From an uncultured Parasphingopyxis sp. (GTDB lineage Bacteria > Pseudomonadota > Alphaproteobacteria > Sphingomonadales > Sphingomonadaceae), in the NCBI GenBank assembly GCA_947259005.1, contig CAMYKP010000006.1, forward strand, positions 868,001-932,000: 64,000 bases of DNA. The letters are read 5' to 3'. Positions 34,850-45,635 of this stretch are shown here, in pieces (position 1 is the first letter of the stretch; every line of letters starts with the position of its first letter). Under the pieces are notes generated by a model that was not told where the DNA came from, did not search any database, and saw only the letters and a program-made list of their open reading frames with translations. Both the position numbers and the translations under genes were made by a program.

Positions 34850-37594
34850 CTAGAATGTCGTGCTGAGTCCGAAGGAGAAACTGCGTCCCCGATCATAGCT
34901 GAGCGCGTCAATCGAAGAGCCATCCGGCGCCTGATAGAATTCGCGGAAATCCTCGTTGAGGATATTGCGAAGTTCAAGCGTCGCCTGCACTTCCTGGCCG
35001 AACAGGGTGAGCGCTTGACGCCAGATAAAGTCGAGCTGGATACGGCCCTCCTCCACAATGTCCGGCGCATCGCCAATCGGCGAGCGGTTCGTGATCCGGT
35101 CACTCGTATAGGTGATGAGCAGCGATTGCTGGGAGAGGCTGTCTTCGTCTTCAAGGCTGATTTGCAAGTTGGCGATATGATCGGACTGTCCGGTCAGGGC
35201 CACGCCGTCGACGAAATAGTTGGTTGCCGGCTGGGGGTCCGTAAAGCCCGGAACGAAGGTCGTGTCTCCAGCCGCAACCGAGATTTCCGACTGGGTATAG
35301 GTATAGTTGAGCTGTGCCCGCAGCCGCCGTGATGAGAAGATGCCTCCCCAGTCATAGAGCGGGAAATATTTCACCAGTTCCGTTTCGACGCCGTAAAGCG
35401 TTGCCGCCGGTGCATTGAGGAAGGTGACATTGACGTCATTATCGCCGCTCGTCGCCAGCTGTTCGATCGGGTTCTCGATATCCTTGTAAAAGGCTGCGAT
35501 GCTGAACAGCTCATCGCGATCGAAATACCATTCGAACCGTCCTTCGATGTTCAGGAGCTCGCTGTCGATCAGGGCCGGATTGCCGCGGAAGGTGCGGTCA
35601 TTATCCGGATCGGTATAGGAAGGCGCGGCCAGTTCGCGGAACTGGGGCCGGCCGATCGTGCGCGACGCACCCAGGCGAAGCTGCATGTCTTCGGCGAAAT
35701 TCCATGTCAGTGTTGCTGCCGGCAGCCAGTAATCATTGGCAATGGGCGGGGCGACGAACAGCGGGTTCACCTGGAAACCGAAAAACGGGATCGGCGTTAC
35801 GCTTTGAACGGCGTCTTCGTAGCGGACGCCTGCCGCGATGCTGAATCCGTCGAACAGTTCAACATCGATCTGGCCATAACCGGCATGGACCTCAAGCTCG
35901 GCCGTATAGGCATCACCGCCCTGCGCGTCGGTCCGCTCTTCGACGAAGATGTCGTAGAAGCCGAGCGTCGCATTCGAGAAGAGGAAATCCGGGCGAATTT
36001 GCGTGACCGGGAACGGCAAGCCGCCCTGACGCTGGGTGACGAAACGGAAAGCCCGGCGCTCGAAATCGCGCTGGTTCAGATAATAGGCATAGCCGACATT
36101 GATATCGAACCGCCGCCCGGTGGGAATGCTGTAGGTCAGATCGATCTGCGCGCCATAGACATCGTCATTGAGCTCGGAAAAACTCAACAGGTCGGTCTGG
36201 CCGCCCGAGCGCGTATCATGGACAAAATCGTTCGCCACCGTGTTGAACGCATATTGGATCTCGCGCTCATACGGGGCTTCGCGCTGCGCATTGGCATAAC
36301 TGCCGCGTACATCGACATTGATGTCGCCAAAATCGAACTCGCCAACCAGCTGCGTGCTCATGAGCTGGCGCTCGAACCATTCGGTATTCTGGTTGTTCTG
36401 GATCGTGCCCGTGCTGCGTACCGGGCTCACCGATGTGCTGATCCGCGCTTCCTTGGCGGTATCGCGAATATAGAGATTGGTGAAGCGGATGCTGTGCTCG
36501 CCAAATTCCGCACCGACCCCGACCAGCCCGTTCACGACGATGCGGTTCTGGGTCGACAGGAAGCGATAGTCGGACACATTGGCGGTGATCGTCTGGTCGC
36601 CATTGGTGAGCTCGCCCTGCTGGCGAATACCGCCGCGGGTTTCCCAACCATTGCCCCAGCCGGCAGTCGCGACAAAACCGAGGCGGAAATCGCTGCCGAT
36701 ATCGACATAGGTGCCGCCCGTGATGTTGACGCTGCCGTTGAACGGTATCTCGTCATTGCGCTGCACGAGATTGATATTGGCGTTCTGGAAGCTGCGCGAG
36801 ATATCCGCGATATCCGCAACATAGCCCGGCGCCGCCGGATTGGAGAATTCGGGCTGGTCGAAGCGGATGCGTACACCGCTGTCGAGCGCCGTCCGGACGA
36901 GCGCCGGGATATCGCGCGTGCCATCGTCAAAGCCGGTCCAGTCGCTGTCGCTCCCATAATAGGTGTAGCCGGTGGAAAGCGTGGTTTCGGAATTGCCGCT
37001 CAGGCTGCCGCTGAAGGTAATGAAAGGCTCATCGGGCACCGCACGGGTCGTAAGGTTGATCACGCCGCCGCCGAATTCGCCGGTATAGTTCACCGAATAG
37101 GTTTTCTGGACGAGCGAGCTTGCCAGGATGCTGGTGGGGAAGAGATCGAGCGGAACCGTGCGTTTCAGGGGTTCCGGAGACGGGAGCGGCGATCCGTTGA
37201 GAAGCGCCAGGGAATAGCGTTCGCCAAGACCGCGCACATAGACGAAGCGGCCGCCGACAAGGCTGAGGCCCGATACACGCTGCAATGCGCCCGCAGCATC
37301 GCCTTCGCCGGTACGGGCAAGATCTTCCGACGACAGCACCGACAGCACTTCGGATGACGCGCGGACCGGCTCGGGAATGTAGCGCCCGGTAACGACGATC
37401 GGCGTGCCGCTGCCACCGCCGGTCGAGATATCGACGCTATCGTCCGCTTCACTCTCTTCATCAGGTGCGCCGGACTGGGCGGCGCCGTCTGCAATGCTTT
37501 CCTCTGCCGTTTCGTCAGCGGTCTGGGCGAAGGCCGGTGCAGTGAGCGCACTCGATACAAGCAGGAGGCTTGCGAGTGTGAATGTCTTGGTCAT
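34850..37594 (-). CDS. TonB-dependent receptor (lipoprotein-partnered)
   Basis: 914 residues from the ATG at 37594, chosen because MTKTFTLASLLLVSSALTAPAFA is a clean signal peptide behind GAAGAGAG; the frame opens 10 codons earlier. An acidic spacer leads to the TonB box (TPIVVTGRYIP), a plug (ALQRVSGLSLVGGRFVYVRG) and a large barrel ending in Phe. There is no carboxypeptidase-like or STN domain. It is about 80 bases downstream of a secreted lipoprotein gene in the same direction, reminiscent of SusC/D-like pairing. The substrate is unknown; Pho-box-like DNA upstream of the group hints at phosphate-related uptake. Confidence 0.93.
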   Translation of the reverse strand: MTKTFTLASLLLVSSALTAPAFAQTADETAEESIADGAAQSGAPDEESEADDSVDISTGGGSGTPIVVTGRYIPEPVRASSEVLSVLSSEDLARTGEGDAAGALQRVSGLSLVGGRFVYVRGLGERYSLALLNGSPLPSPEPLKRTVPLDLFPTSILASSLVQKTYSVNYTGEFGGGVINLTTRAVPDEPFITFSGSLSGNSETTLSTGYTYYGSDSDWTGFDDGTRDIPALVRTALDSGVRIRFDQPEFSNPAAPGYVADIADISRSFQNANINLVQRNDEIPFNGSVNITGGTYVDIGSDFRLGFVATAGWGNGWETRGGIRQQGELTNGDQTITANVSDYRFLSTQNRIVVNGLVGVGAEFGEHSIRFTNLYIRDTAKEARISTSVSPVRSTGTIQNNQNTEWFERQLMSTQLVGEFDFGDINVDVRGSYANAQREAPYEREIQYAFNTVANDFVHDTRSGGQTDLLSFSELNDDVYGAQIDLTYSIPTGRRFDINVGYAYYLNQRDFERRAFRFVTQRQGGLPFPVTQIRPDFLFSNATLGFYDIFVEERTDAQGGDAYTAELEVHAGYGQIDVELFDGFSIAAGVRYEDAVQSVTPIPFFGFQVNPLFVAPPIANDYWLPAATLTWNFAEDMQLRLGASRTIGRPQFRELAAPSYTDPDNDRTFRGNPALIDSELLNIEGRFEWYFDRDELFSIAAFYKDIENPIEQLATSGDNDVNVTFLNAPAATLYGVETELVKYFPLYDWGGIFSSRRLRAQLNYTYTQSEISVAAGDTTFVPGFTDPQPATNYFVDGVALTGQSDHIANLQISLEDEDSLSQQSLLITYTSDRITNRSPIGDAPDIVEEGRIQLDFIWRQALTLFGQEVQATLELRNILNEDFREFYQAPDGSSIDALSYDRGRSFSFGLSTTF

Positions 37595-37673
37595 GGCTAC
37601 TCTCTTCAAAGCGGGAAAAGACAAGAATGGGCGACGACCGAAATCCCGGTCGCCGCCCGATCATGCTTGCTGG

Positions 37674-39227
37674 TTAGCCGTAGAACGGCGTGACCAGGCA
37701 GGAGAGCGCGGCCGCACCGGTGTCCTGATCGTCCGATCCGAACAGGCCGCAGGTCCAGTCCTGCGTCCAGGGTGTTGCCGCAGCCTGATCGACCGCTCCG
37801 ATATAATCGACCGTGGCGATCGACGGATCGGTGAATGCCGTCACGCCATCTTCGTTCGGCCCGTTGACGAAACCGTCGGTCAGGGAGGTTGTGAACGAGG
37901 CATTGTTGTTGGCGCCCAGATTGAACAGGGTCATGATTTCAGCCGCCGTGATGCTGCCTTCGCTGCCAAATGCCGTCGGGCAATCGATAACGACCGACTG
38001 GAAATCGGGCACGCCGTTATCGCGCGTTTCATCGTCGCTGATGTTCAGGCATTCCGACTTGTCGGTGATGATGCCGTTCCACAGCTGACCGCCGATACCT
38101 TCACGAAGCAGCACACCGAAGTTTTTCGATCCGCCCCCGCCGTAGAAGGTGAAGTTGGCCAATGTCGGATCGGAACGCGGCAGATCGTCGAACTTGGAGT
38201 CCGCCTCGATATAGTGATCGCCACCTGCAGCACGCTGCCGGGCGATGAGGAACTGCAATGTTCCGACGAAGCCCGAGTCGATATCGAAGCTGTCATCGTC
38301 GGCACCCGTGATCGCGATGTGATCGCCATTGACCGTACCGCCGAACCATTCGACGCCATCGTCCGAACTGTTGTGGACCTGCACATAACTGAAATCGGTC
38401 CCGGAACCGACACCGCCAAGGGAGATGCCGTTGAGTTCGTTGCCGGTGCTGACTTCGAAACCGGGATAGCGAACCTGTACGTAACGCAGGGTGCCGCTGT
38501 CATCATTTGGCTGATCGCCGCCGTAAAAGGCGCCGGACGTGCCTTCGATTTCGGTCTGGCAATCCGCCGCTCCGCCAACCGCTGCACCGTCGCAATCGTT
38601 GATCGGGGCGCGGCCCAGTATGACCAGGCCGCCGAACAGGCCGATCGAATCCGCGTTCACCGTTCCTGTGCCGTCAGTCTCGTTCTGGAAATTGGCGCGC
38701 GCCGTGAAGGTGATCGGCTGGGTCTGCGTGCCGATTGCGTTGAGCTGCGAACCGCGCTGGACGACCAGGAAGTCGGCCGTACCTGCACCGATCACGACCA
38801 CACCGGGATCGATGTTGAGAATGCCCTGCGTGCCGCCGGCAGCCATGCCGTCACCGCCCACATCGACGCCGACATCGACGCGGCCGCTGAGCGAATAGAC
38901 AACGCCGTCCAGCTTCTGAAGCGTCATCGTACCGGTGATCGTACCGCCCAGGCGGCAGATGCGGAAATCGACAGAGCCATCGTCATCGCCGTCAATCGTG
39001 CCATCATTCGTCGTGCCCATCGGGCAATCGGCGGCGGGCGTGATCGCATCAAAGCGCGCGCTCGTCGGCGCCGGGCCGGGAGGCGGCGGAGGCGGGGGAG
39101 GAGGAGCCGGCGTTGACGGCGTCACAACGACGATATTGCCTTCGCCGGGAGAAGCGACATCGTCGGCGCCGCAGGCAGCGAGCGGAATGGCAGCGCTCAT
39201 CAAGAGCATGATGCGAGTACGTGACAT
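37674..39227 (-). CDS. Secreted beta-rich lipoprotein next to TonB receptor
   Basis: 517 residues from the ATG at 39227, with an AAAGGGG ribosome site. A lipoprotein signal ends at Cys19 (IPLAAC). A nine-Pro linker follows, then a long Gly/Asp/Asn/Thr-rich region with regular short strands (GILNIDPGVVVIGAGTADFL, SIGLFGGLVILGRAP, DDGVEWFGGTVNGDHIAITG) suggesting a beta-helix fold. Several Cys in the second half may form disulfides, consistent with extracytoplasmic location. It is probably a surface partner of the downstream TonB receptor. No enzyme motif was recognised. Confidence 0.8.
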   Translation of the reverse strand: MSRTRIMLLMSAAIPLAACGADDVASPGEGNIVVVTPSTPAPPPPPPPPPGPAPTSARFDAITPAADCPMGTTNDGTIDGDDDGSVDFRICRLGGTITGTMTLQKLDGVVYSLSGRVDVGVDVGGDGMAAGGTQGILNIDPGVVVIGAGTADFLVVQRGSQLNAIGTQTQPITFTARANFQNETDGTGTVNADSIGLFGGLVILGRAPINDCDGAAVGGAADCQTEIEGTSGAFYGGDQPNDDSGTLRYVQVRYPGFEVSTGNELNGISLGGVGSGTDFSYVQVHNSSDDGVEWFGGTVNGDHIAITGADDDSFDIDSGFVGTLQFLIARQRAAGGDHYIEADSKFDDLPRSDPTLANFTFYGGGGSKNFGVLLREGIGGQLWNGIITDKSECLNISDDETRDNGVPDFQSVVIDCPTAFGSEGSITAAEIMTLFNLGANNNASFTTSLTDGFVNGPNEDGVTAFTDPSIATVDYIGAVDQAAATPWTQDWTCGLFGSDDQDTGAAALSCLVTPFYG

Positions 39228-39344
39228 GAAGAAATAACCCCTTTGAACCATTGTGGCGTGACGAACCGCGAGCGACGGGGCCGGCAGGTTCCGGGGACGC
39301 CTCTATGGGGGCTGTGTGATTCCTTGATGACGGACTCTTTGAGC

Positions 39345-39380
39345 TTTTATGACATTTGCAGAAACGAAAATGTCATAAAA
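39345..39380. promoter_or_regulatory. Perfect 13-base inverted repeat upstream of lipoprotein gene
   Basis: TTTTATGACATTT (39345-39357) and AAATGTCATAAAA (39368-39380) are exact complements around a 10-base centre, between the gspC stop and the lipoprotein start. The TGTCAT cores recall Pho-box half-sites but are inverted. It could be an operator or a hairpin ending gspC transcripts. Confidence 0.55.
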
Positions 39381-39405
39381 CTACGCGGCTCGCGCTCATG
39401 CTGCG

Positions 39406-40182
39406 TTAGCGATCATCCATCATTATTGTTTGCGGTTGGCCGTCCCGTAATATTTCGATCTCGACGCGCCCTCTTTGACGGATACGGCGGGGAATTCCGG
39501 CGACATCGTCGGCATCTTCAAGCCCGAGTCCCCCGACTCGCAGAACGACATCGCCGTCCTGCAAACCGGCATCGCGGAACATTTCCGGCATGCTGCCACT
39601 GCGAAATTGAAAGCCCGCATGACGGCCATCGACCCGGACGGGGGCAAGAGCGGCCTGGTATTCCAGTGATTCCCGGCGCGAGGCTTCATCGCCGCGTGAC
39701 CCGGACCGGGAGCCTGCTCCCGGCGCGGCAGCCGACACCGTGGAGCCGCTCTGCCCGTCCTCGGCAAAACTCAGCCGCACCTCACGGCCGCTTTCCCGGA
39801 CAAGGATATGATCGGCAGCCACGGCGAGCAGCGGAACCCCCGGTACGACATCGCGGCCAAACCGCACGAGCCGCTGCGCCCCGGCCCCGGTCGACACTAT
39901 GGCCGCGCCATCCTCTCCCGTGCCCATAACGCCGTGCAGGCGAATCTCGGCGACGGAAGCGGTCGGCGATGCGACAGCCGCAGGGGGCGATACCGCAGGT
40001 GGAGCGACAGAAGGCGCAGGTGCAGGCTGCACGGCCTCAGGCGGGGAGGAATCGTCGCGGCTGAACAACCAGAGCAGGAGCAACAGCGCCGCCAGCCCGA
40101 TACCAATCAGTATGGCCAAGCGGCGAGGCGATGTTTCGGCATCGCGATCAAACTGGAAAAGGCCGGCCCGTCCATCGGCCAT
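39406..40182 (-). CDS. Orphan type II secretion GspC-like protein
   Basis: 258 residues. A single membrane anchor (about residues 21-41: LAILIGIGLAALLLLLWLF) is followed by a Pro/Ala-rich periplasmic linker. A homology-region domain comes next (IRLHGVMGTGEDGAAIVSTG, then DHILVRESGREVRLSF) and then a PDZ domain (FRDAGLQDGDVVLRVGGLGL). That is the GspC order. GspC links the outer-membrane secretin to the inner-membrane platform and recruits substrates. No other T2SS gene is in the window, so this copy is isolated and may route the adjacent lipoprotein to the surface. Confidence 0.82.
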   Translation of the reverse strand: MADGRAGLFQFDRDAETSPRRLAILIGIGLAALLLLLWLFSRDDSSPPEAVQPAPAPSVAPPAVSPPAAVASPTASVAEIRLHGVMGTGEDGAAIVSTGAGAQRLVRFGRDVVPGVPLLAVAADHILVRESGREVRLSFAEDGQSGSTVSAAAPGAGSRSGSRGDEASRRESLEYQAALAPVRVDGRHAGFQFRSGSMPEMFRDAGLQDGDVVLRVGGLGLEDADDVAGIPRRIRQRGRVEIEILRDGQPQTIMMDDR

Positions 40183-40234
40183 GCTGCATTCTCCTCGGCC
40201 AAAGCCCGAAACTGCAATCTGCTATCGGCATGAC

Positions 40235-40252
40235 ATGACGAAGTGATGACAG
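40235..40252 (-). promoter_or_regulatory. Pho-box-like sequence upstream of gspC
   Basis: On the minus strand it reads CTGTCAT-CACT-TCGTCAT, a 7-4-7 direct repeat. The first unit equals the CTGTCAT Pho-box half-site and the second differs at two positions. It ends 53 bases before the GspC ATG. This suggests PhoB control of the gspC-lipoprotein-TonB receptor group. Confidence 0.45.
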
Positions 40253-40339
40253 AAGGCAAGCGATAAGAGATTCTGATGGTGTCCGTGATTGAATTTCCGC
40301 ATTTTCGTTAAGAATTGGACGCTAGAATAGGGCGGTGCG

Positions 40340-40370
40340 AATGTCTCCATTTGGGCCGAAAGCAGACATT
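40340..40370. repeat. Sphingomonad-type intergenic hairpin repeat, copy A
   Basis: An imperfect inverted repeat beginning AATGTCTCC and ending GCAGACATT with a TTTGGGCCGAAA centre. It is related to copies B (41891) and C (41928) on the other side of the MFS gene. It lies in a 327-base gap (40183-40509) that also holds the Pho-box-like site; nothing else was seen there. Confidence 0.6.
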
Positions 40371-40509
40371 GGCCTTGGCCCAGAGCAAACATACTAGTCG
40401 ACAATAGGGTGCCGTACCGCCAAGGCTAGGTCTACTAGAGCGCGAGCGGCTTCAAGCAATATTCAAACCTCCTCGCAGGGCATGTATTATAAAATTTGGG
40501 GGGGGGCGC

Positions 40510-41856
40510 GTGACAGAAACGACCATTCAGACCGGGCCTGCGCTCGATTCCAGCAGTGTTACGAGGGCCTTCACGGTCTTTTTGCTATACGCGGGTCAAG
40601 GTATTCCCATTGGCCTTTTCGATTTTGCAATACCCGCTTGGATGGCGGTCAACGGCGCCAGTGCCCAGGACATTGGGTTTGTTGTCGCAATGATTGGCAT
40701 TCCATGGAGTTTCAAATTCATCGCCGGCTTTGTCATGGACCGTTATACCCTGCTTGCGATGGGCCGCCGTCGGGCATGGATACTCGGCGCTCAAACCATG
40801 ATGATCGCGCTGCTTTTGTTCTTTGCGATCATCGATCCGGGCCCGCGCGATGTCCTCATCCTCGGGTTGGTGGCACTCGCCGTGAATACCGCAACCGTTT
40901 TCCAAGATGTCGCCGTTGACGGCCTAACCGTGGACATTGTGCCTGAAGAAGAGCGATCGCTGGCAGGTGCCCTGTCATCCGGTGGTCAGGTCATGGGCAT
41001 TGCCGCCTCAGCCGCGCTCACCGGCGCGATGGTCTATGCATTCGGCGCCAGCGCTGCCTATATGGCCTGCGCCGCGCTGGTTGCCATTATCACGGTTCAT
41101 GTAATTTGGGTGCGCGAGCGCATCACCGAGCGCCGATTGCCATGGTCCGAAGGGGAGGCTCATGAAGCCAATCTTTCTTCTCAGGCGCGAAGCTGGCTTC
41201 CTCTGGCAAAGTCGGCGCTGAGCAATACCCTGTCCCCTCTCAGCCTTATCTGGATTCCGGTTCTGCTAACCCGCGGCCTGGCCTATGGTGTGTGCGTCGT
41301 GGCGGTACCGCTTATCGCCAGCCAATATGGTGGTTGGACAGAGGATCGCATCGGATCGCTGAATGGCACGGCTCAGTTGATTGCCGGGATCGCAACCATT
41401 GCAATCGGCGCACTCATTGCGACGAAACTCGGAGCGCAACGCGCGCTCATGCTGGCTACATTTGCACTCATGGCGCTTGTCACCTGGATGTGGATGTCGT
41501 CGGAATCCTGGTCCGACCCTGGGGTCATCACGGCGTTTGTTTTGGGATGGACGGCAATCTTCTTCTTGGGGGGTGTCGGGGAGGTCGTAATCATAATGCG
41601 ACTCAGCCCACCTTCGGCCGCAGCTTCGCAATATTCGGTCTTCATGGCATTTCACAATATGGGCATCAGCCTAGCCGGGATCCTCATTGGATCGATCGCG
41701 GTCTTTGGCGAGCCACAGGGGATGCTGGCATTCCTAATCGGGACACAGTGCCTCGCCGCAGTCATCCTGCTCATCGTCAAGTTTCCAACCGAACGGATAA
41801 AGGAATCGATGGGCCACAGTGAATCCGCTGACGGCCTGGCCGCGGTGCGCGACTAA
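40510..41856 (+). CDS. MFS transporter, AmpG/PAT-like
   Basis: 448 residues, GTG start behind a run of nine G's serving as ribosome site. About twelve hydrophobic helices are present. The stretch TATVFQDVAVDGLTVDIVPE corresponds to the DxxxD loop of AmpG-type permeases, and GIPWSFKFIAGFVMDRYTL resembles the helix 2-3 loop of the same group. It probably moves a muropeptide, acyl-CoA-like or other solute across the inner membrane; substrate not assignable. It is monocistronic and flanked on both sides by intergenic hairpin repeats, which can mark recombination or insertion boundaries. Confidence 0.87.
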   Translation: MTETTIQTGPALDSSSVTRAFTVFLLYAGQGIPIGLFDFAIPAWMAVNGASAQDIGFVVAMIGIPWSFKFIAGFVMDRYTLLAMGRRRAWILGAQTMMIALLLFFAIIDPGPRDVLILGLVALAVNTATVFQDVAVDGLTVDIVPEEERSLAGALSSGGQVMGIAASAALTGAMVYAFGASAAYMACAALVAIITVHVIWVRERITERRLPWSEGEAHEANLSSQARSWLPLAKSALSNTLSPLSLIWIPVLLTRGLAYGVCVVAVPLIASQYGGWTEDRIGSLNGTAQLIAGIATIAIGALIATKLGAQRALMLATFALMALVTWMWMSSESWSDPGVITAFVLGWTAIFFLGGVGEVVIIMRLSPPSAAASQYSVFMAFHNMGISLAGILIGSIAVFGEPQGMLAFLIGTQCLAAVILLIVKFPTERIKESMGHSESADGLAAVRD

Positions 41857-41890
41857 AAAGGAAATATATAGCGACGCCCGGATTGCACCC

Positions 41891-41922
41891 AATGTCCGCT
41901 TTTGGGGCGCAAAGTGGACACT
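41891..41922. repeat. Sphingomonad-type intergenic hairpin repeat, copy B
   Basis: Starts AATGTCCGCTTTTGGGGCG and ends GTGGACACT, an imperfect inverted repeat directly after the MFS gene and adjoining copy C. Confidence 0.6.
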
Positions 41923-41927
41923 GGCTG

Positions 41928-41958
41928 ATTGTCCGTATTTGGATCGAAAACGGACATT
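41928..41958. repeat. Sphingomonad-type intergenic hairpin repeat, copy C
   Basis: Arms TGTCCGT and ACGGACA around TTTGGATCGAAA-like sequence. Tandem with copy B; a further fragment (AAAACGGACTTG) follows near 42000. The remaining sequence up to acs shows only its ribosome site. Confidence 0.6.
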
Positions 41959-42067
41959 CAAACTGAGGGGCTACCACGATGCTCTATTGCGATGATGAGG
42001 AAAACGGACTTGCTATCTCGTCCGCCCTCGGCTCACTATCGGCGCACGGAAATCAGGAGAGCATTTG

Positions 42068-44004
<1,937 letters not shown>

Positions 44005-44008
<4 letters not shown>

Positions 44009-44706
44009 TCGCGTTTGATAACTGGCGTCAGGAAACTCCGGGCGGCAACCCAGTTCTTCAGCGCGCCCAGATGCGGGATACGCACGGCCCGGTAAGCCGT
44101 TTCAACCAGCCCCTCCTGAACCAGTTCCGACAATGCCTTGCCAGCCGTCACCCGGCTGGTGGCGATGGCTTCGGCGAGCTCGGTCTGGCTTCCGCGGGCG
44201 ACATGCCCCTCGCCATCCGGTTCAGCCAGACCGACTAGCGTTTTGGCGAGCCGCACGGTGGCTGAGAGGCGTCTTTGATCATCGAGTTGTTCGAGGGAAA
44301 GTGACAATTGCCGCGCCAGACTGGCCAGCAAATGATCCCGCAAGGCAGGCTGTGCATCCAGCAACCGTGTGAACCTCTCGCGTGAAACCTCCCGGATCGC
44401 CGTTTCGCCGACCGCCACGGCATCCAGTGTGCGGGGAATATCGAGAAACAGCGTCATCTCGCCGAAACAGTCGCCCGGACGCATCAGGATATAGGTGGAG
44501 CGCTCGCCTTCGGAATCCATCGCGCTCATCCGGACAGCACCCTCGACGACGATCGATAGCCCGGGCTTGCGGTCACCGCGCTGCTGGATGGTCGCACCGT
44601 TGCGATAGCGGATCAGCGTTCCCGCCGCCTCGACCGCTTCGCGCATGGCAAACGGCATCTGGCCGATAAATCGGCCGAGGGCGGGAGAAAGGGGCGGCTC
44701 GCTCAA
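44005..44706 (-). CDS. Crp/Fnr-family transcription regulator
   Basis: 233 residues; the start is TTG at 44706, with AAAGAAG at ribosome-site distance and no better upstream ATG. The N-terminal cyclic-nucleotide-binding-like barrel includes [18 protein letters not shown], then a dimer helix, then a Crp-type helix-turn-helix ([20 protein letters not shown]). No Cys cluster of the FNR type is seen, so oxygen sensing by FeS is unlikely. It is convergent and overlapping with acs. The effector is unknown. Confidence 0.88.
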
Positions 44707-44792
44707 ATGCTAACTTCTTTGCAGTTGGTTCAAGCCGTTCCTGCTACGACTCGCTCCACAAGGCAAGAGCCTGAAGAGTGGGGGAGGATGTC

Positions 44793-45635
44793 ATGAAAAC
44801 CAGTACGATCTTGATCCTGGCGATCTATTTCGGTTTTGCGCTGATCGAGCTTTGGCGCACCGGCCTGTTCCACAAGGCCGAACAGACGCGCGCCGACGGG
44901 ATTGTCGAAGCGGTGAGTACGGTTGTTCTGCTGTTCGTCACCCAGCCGCTCGTCCTGTTCAGCTCCGCCTGGCTCGCAGGCCAGTTCCTGCCGCAATATG
45001 CGGGCGCGCTGGCGGGCATTCCGATCATCGCCGCCATAGCGCTGTTCCTCGTTCTCGATGACATGATGCAATATTGGTGGCATCGCGCAGCCCACACATT
45101 CCCGCTGCTCTACAAGCTCCACCGTCCCCATCATGACGGCCGCTATATGAGCGTGCGCCTCGTCTACCGGAACAACATTTTCTACTATCTGACGATGCCG
45201 GGCATCTGGCTTTCCGGCGTGCTGATCTATCTCGGCCTGGGCTATGTCTATGCCGGCTATATCGTCGTGAAGCTTCTGGTGATCATCGGCGCGCATTCGG
45301 ACGTCGCCTGGGACCGGCCTCTCTACAAGATCGCCTGGCTCTCGCCTGTCATGTGGGTGGTCGAGCGGACCATTTCGACGCCCTCCACGCATCACGCGCA
45401 TCATGGCCGCCACAAGGCCGACGGCGTGACCAATTACAAAGGCAATTTCGGGAATCTGCTCTTCTTCTGGGACGTGCTTTTCGGCACGGCCAAGATCACC
45501 CGGCGCTATCCCGACAGCTATGGCGTCGAGAACCTGCCCGAAACATCGACCGGTGAGATGCTGGTCTGGCCGCTGATCTCGACCGGCCATTCGGCCAAGG
45601 CGGAAGAGCCGGCAATAGAGCCAGCCGCTGCCTAA
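44793..45635 (+). CDS. Sterol desaturase/fatty acid hydroxylase superfamily protein
   Basis: 280 residues from the ATG at 44793, chosen for GGGGGAGG just upstream; an in-frame GTG at 44778 is less likely. Multiple membrane helices surround the di-iron histidine motifs: HRAAH, HRPHH and HHAHHGRH. It would hydroxylate or desaturate a lipid (fatty acid, carotenoid or hopanoid-like) in the inner membrane. Its stop overlaps the convergent CMD gene by 4 bases. No lipid-biosynthesis gene is adjacent, so the substrate is open. Confidence 0.9.
   Translation: MKTSTILILAIYFGFALIELWRTGLFHKAEQTRADGIVEAVSTVVLLFVTQPLVLFSSAWLAGQFLPQYAGALAGIPIIAAIALFLVLDDMMQYWWHRAAHTFPLLYKLHRPHHDGRYMSVRLVYRNNIFYYLTMPGIWLSGVLIYLGLGYVYAGYIVVKLLVIIGAHSDVAWDRPLYKIAWLSPVMWVVERTISTPSTHHAHHGRHKADGVTNYKGNFGNLLFFWDVLFGTAKITRRYPDSYGVENLPETSTGEMLVWPLISTGHSAKAEEPAIEPAAA

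Noticed and set aside
39087-39115. G-rich run resembling a simple repeat or G-quadruplex
   Set aside because: It encodes the poly-proline linker of the lipoprotein; repeat is explained by coding, though quadruplex formation is not excluded.
35804-39116. Plus-strand frames of 517 and 570 codons opposite the second TonB receptor and lipoprotein
   Set aside because: Antisense shadows with no ribosome site and no recognisable domain.
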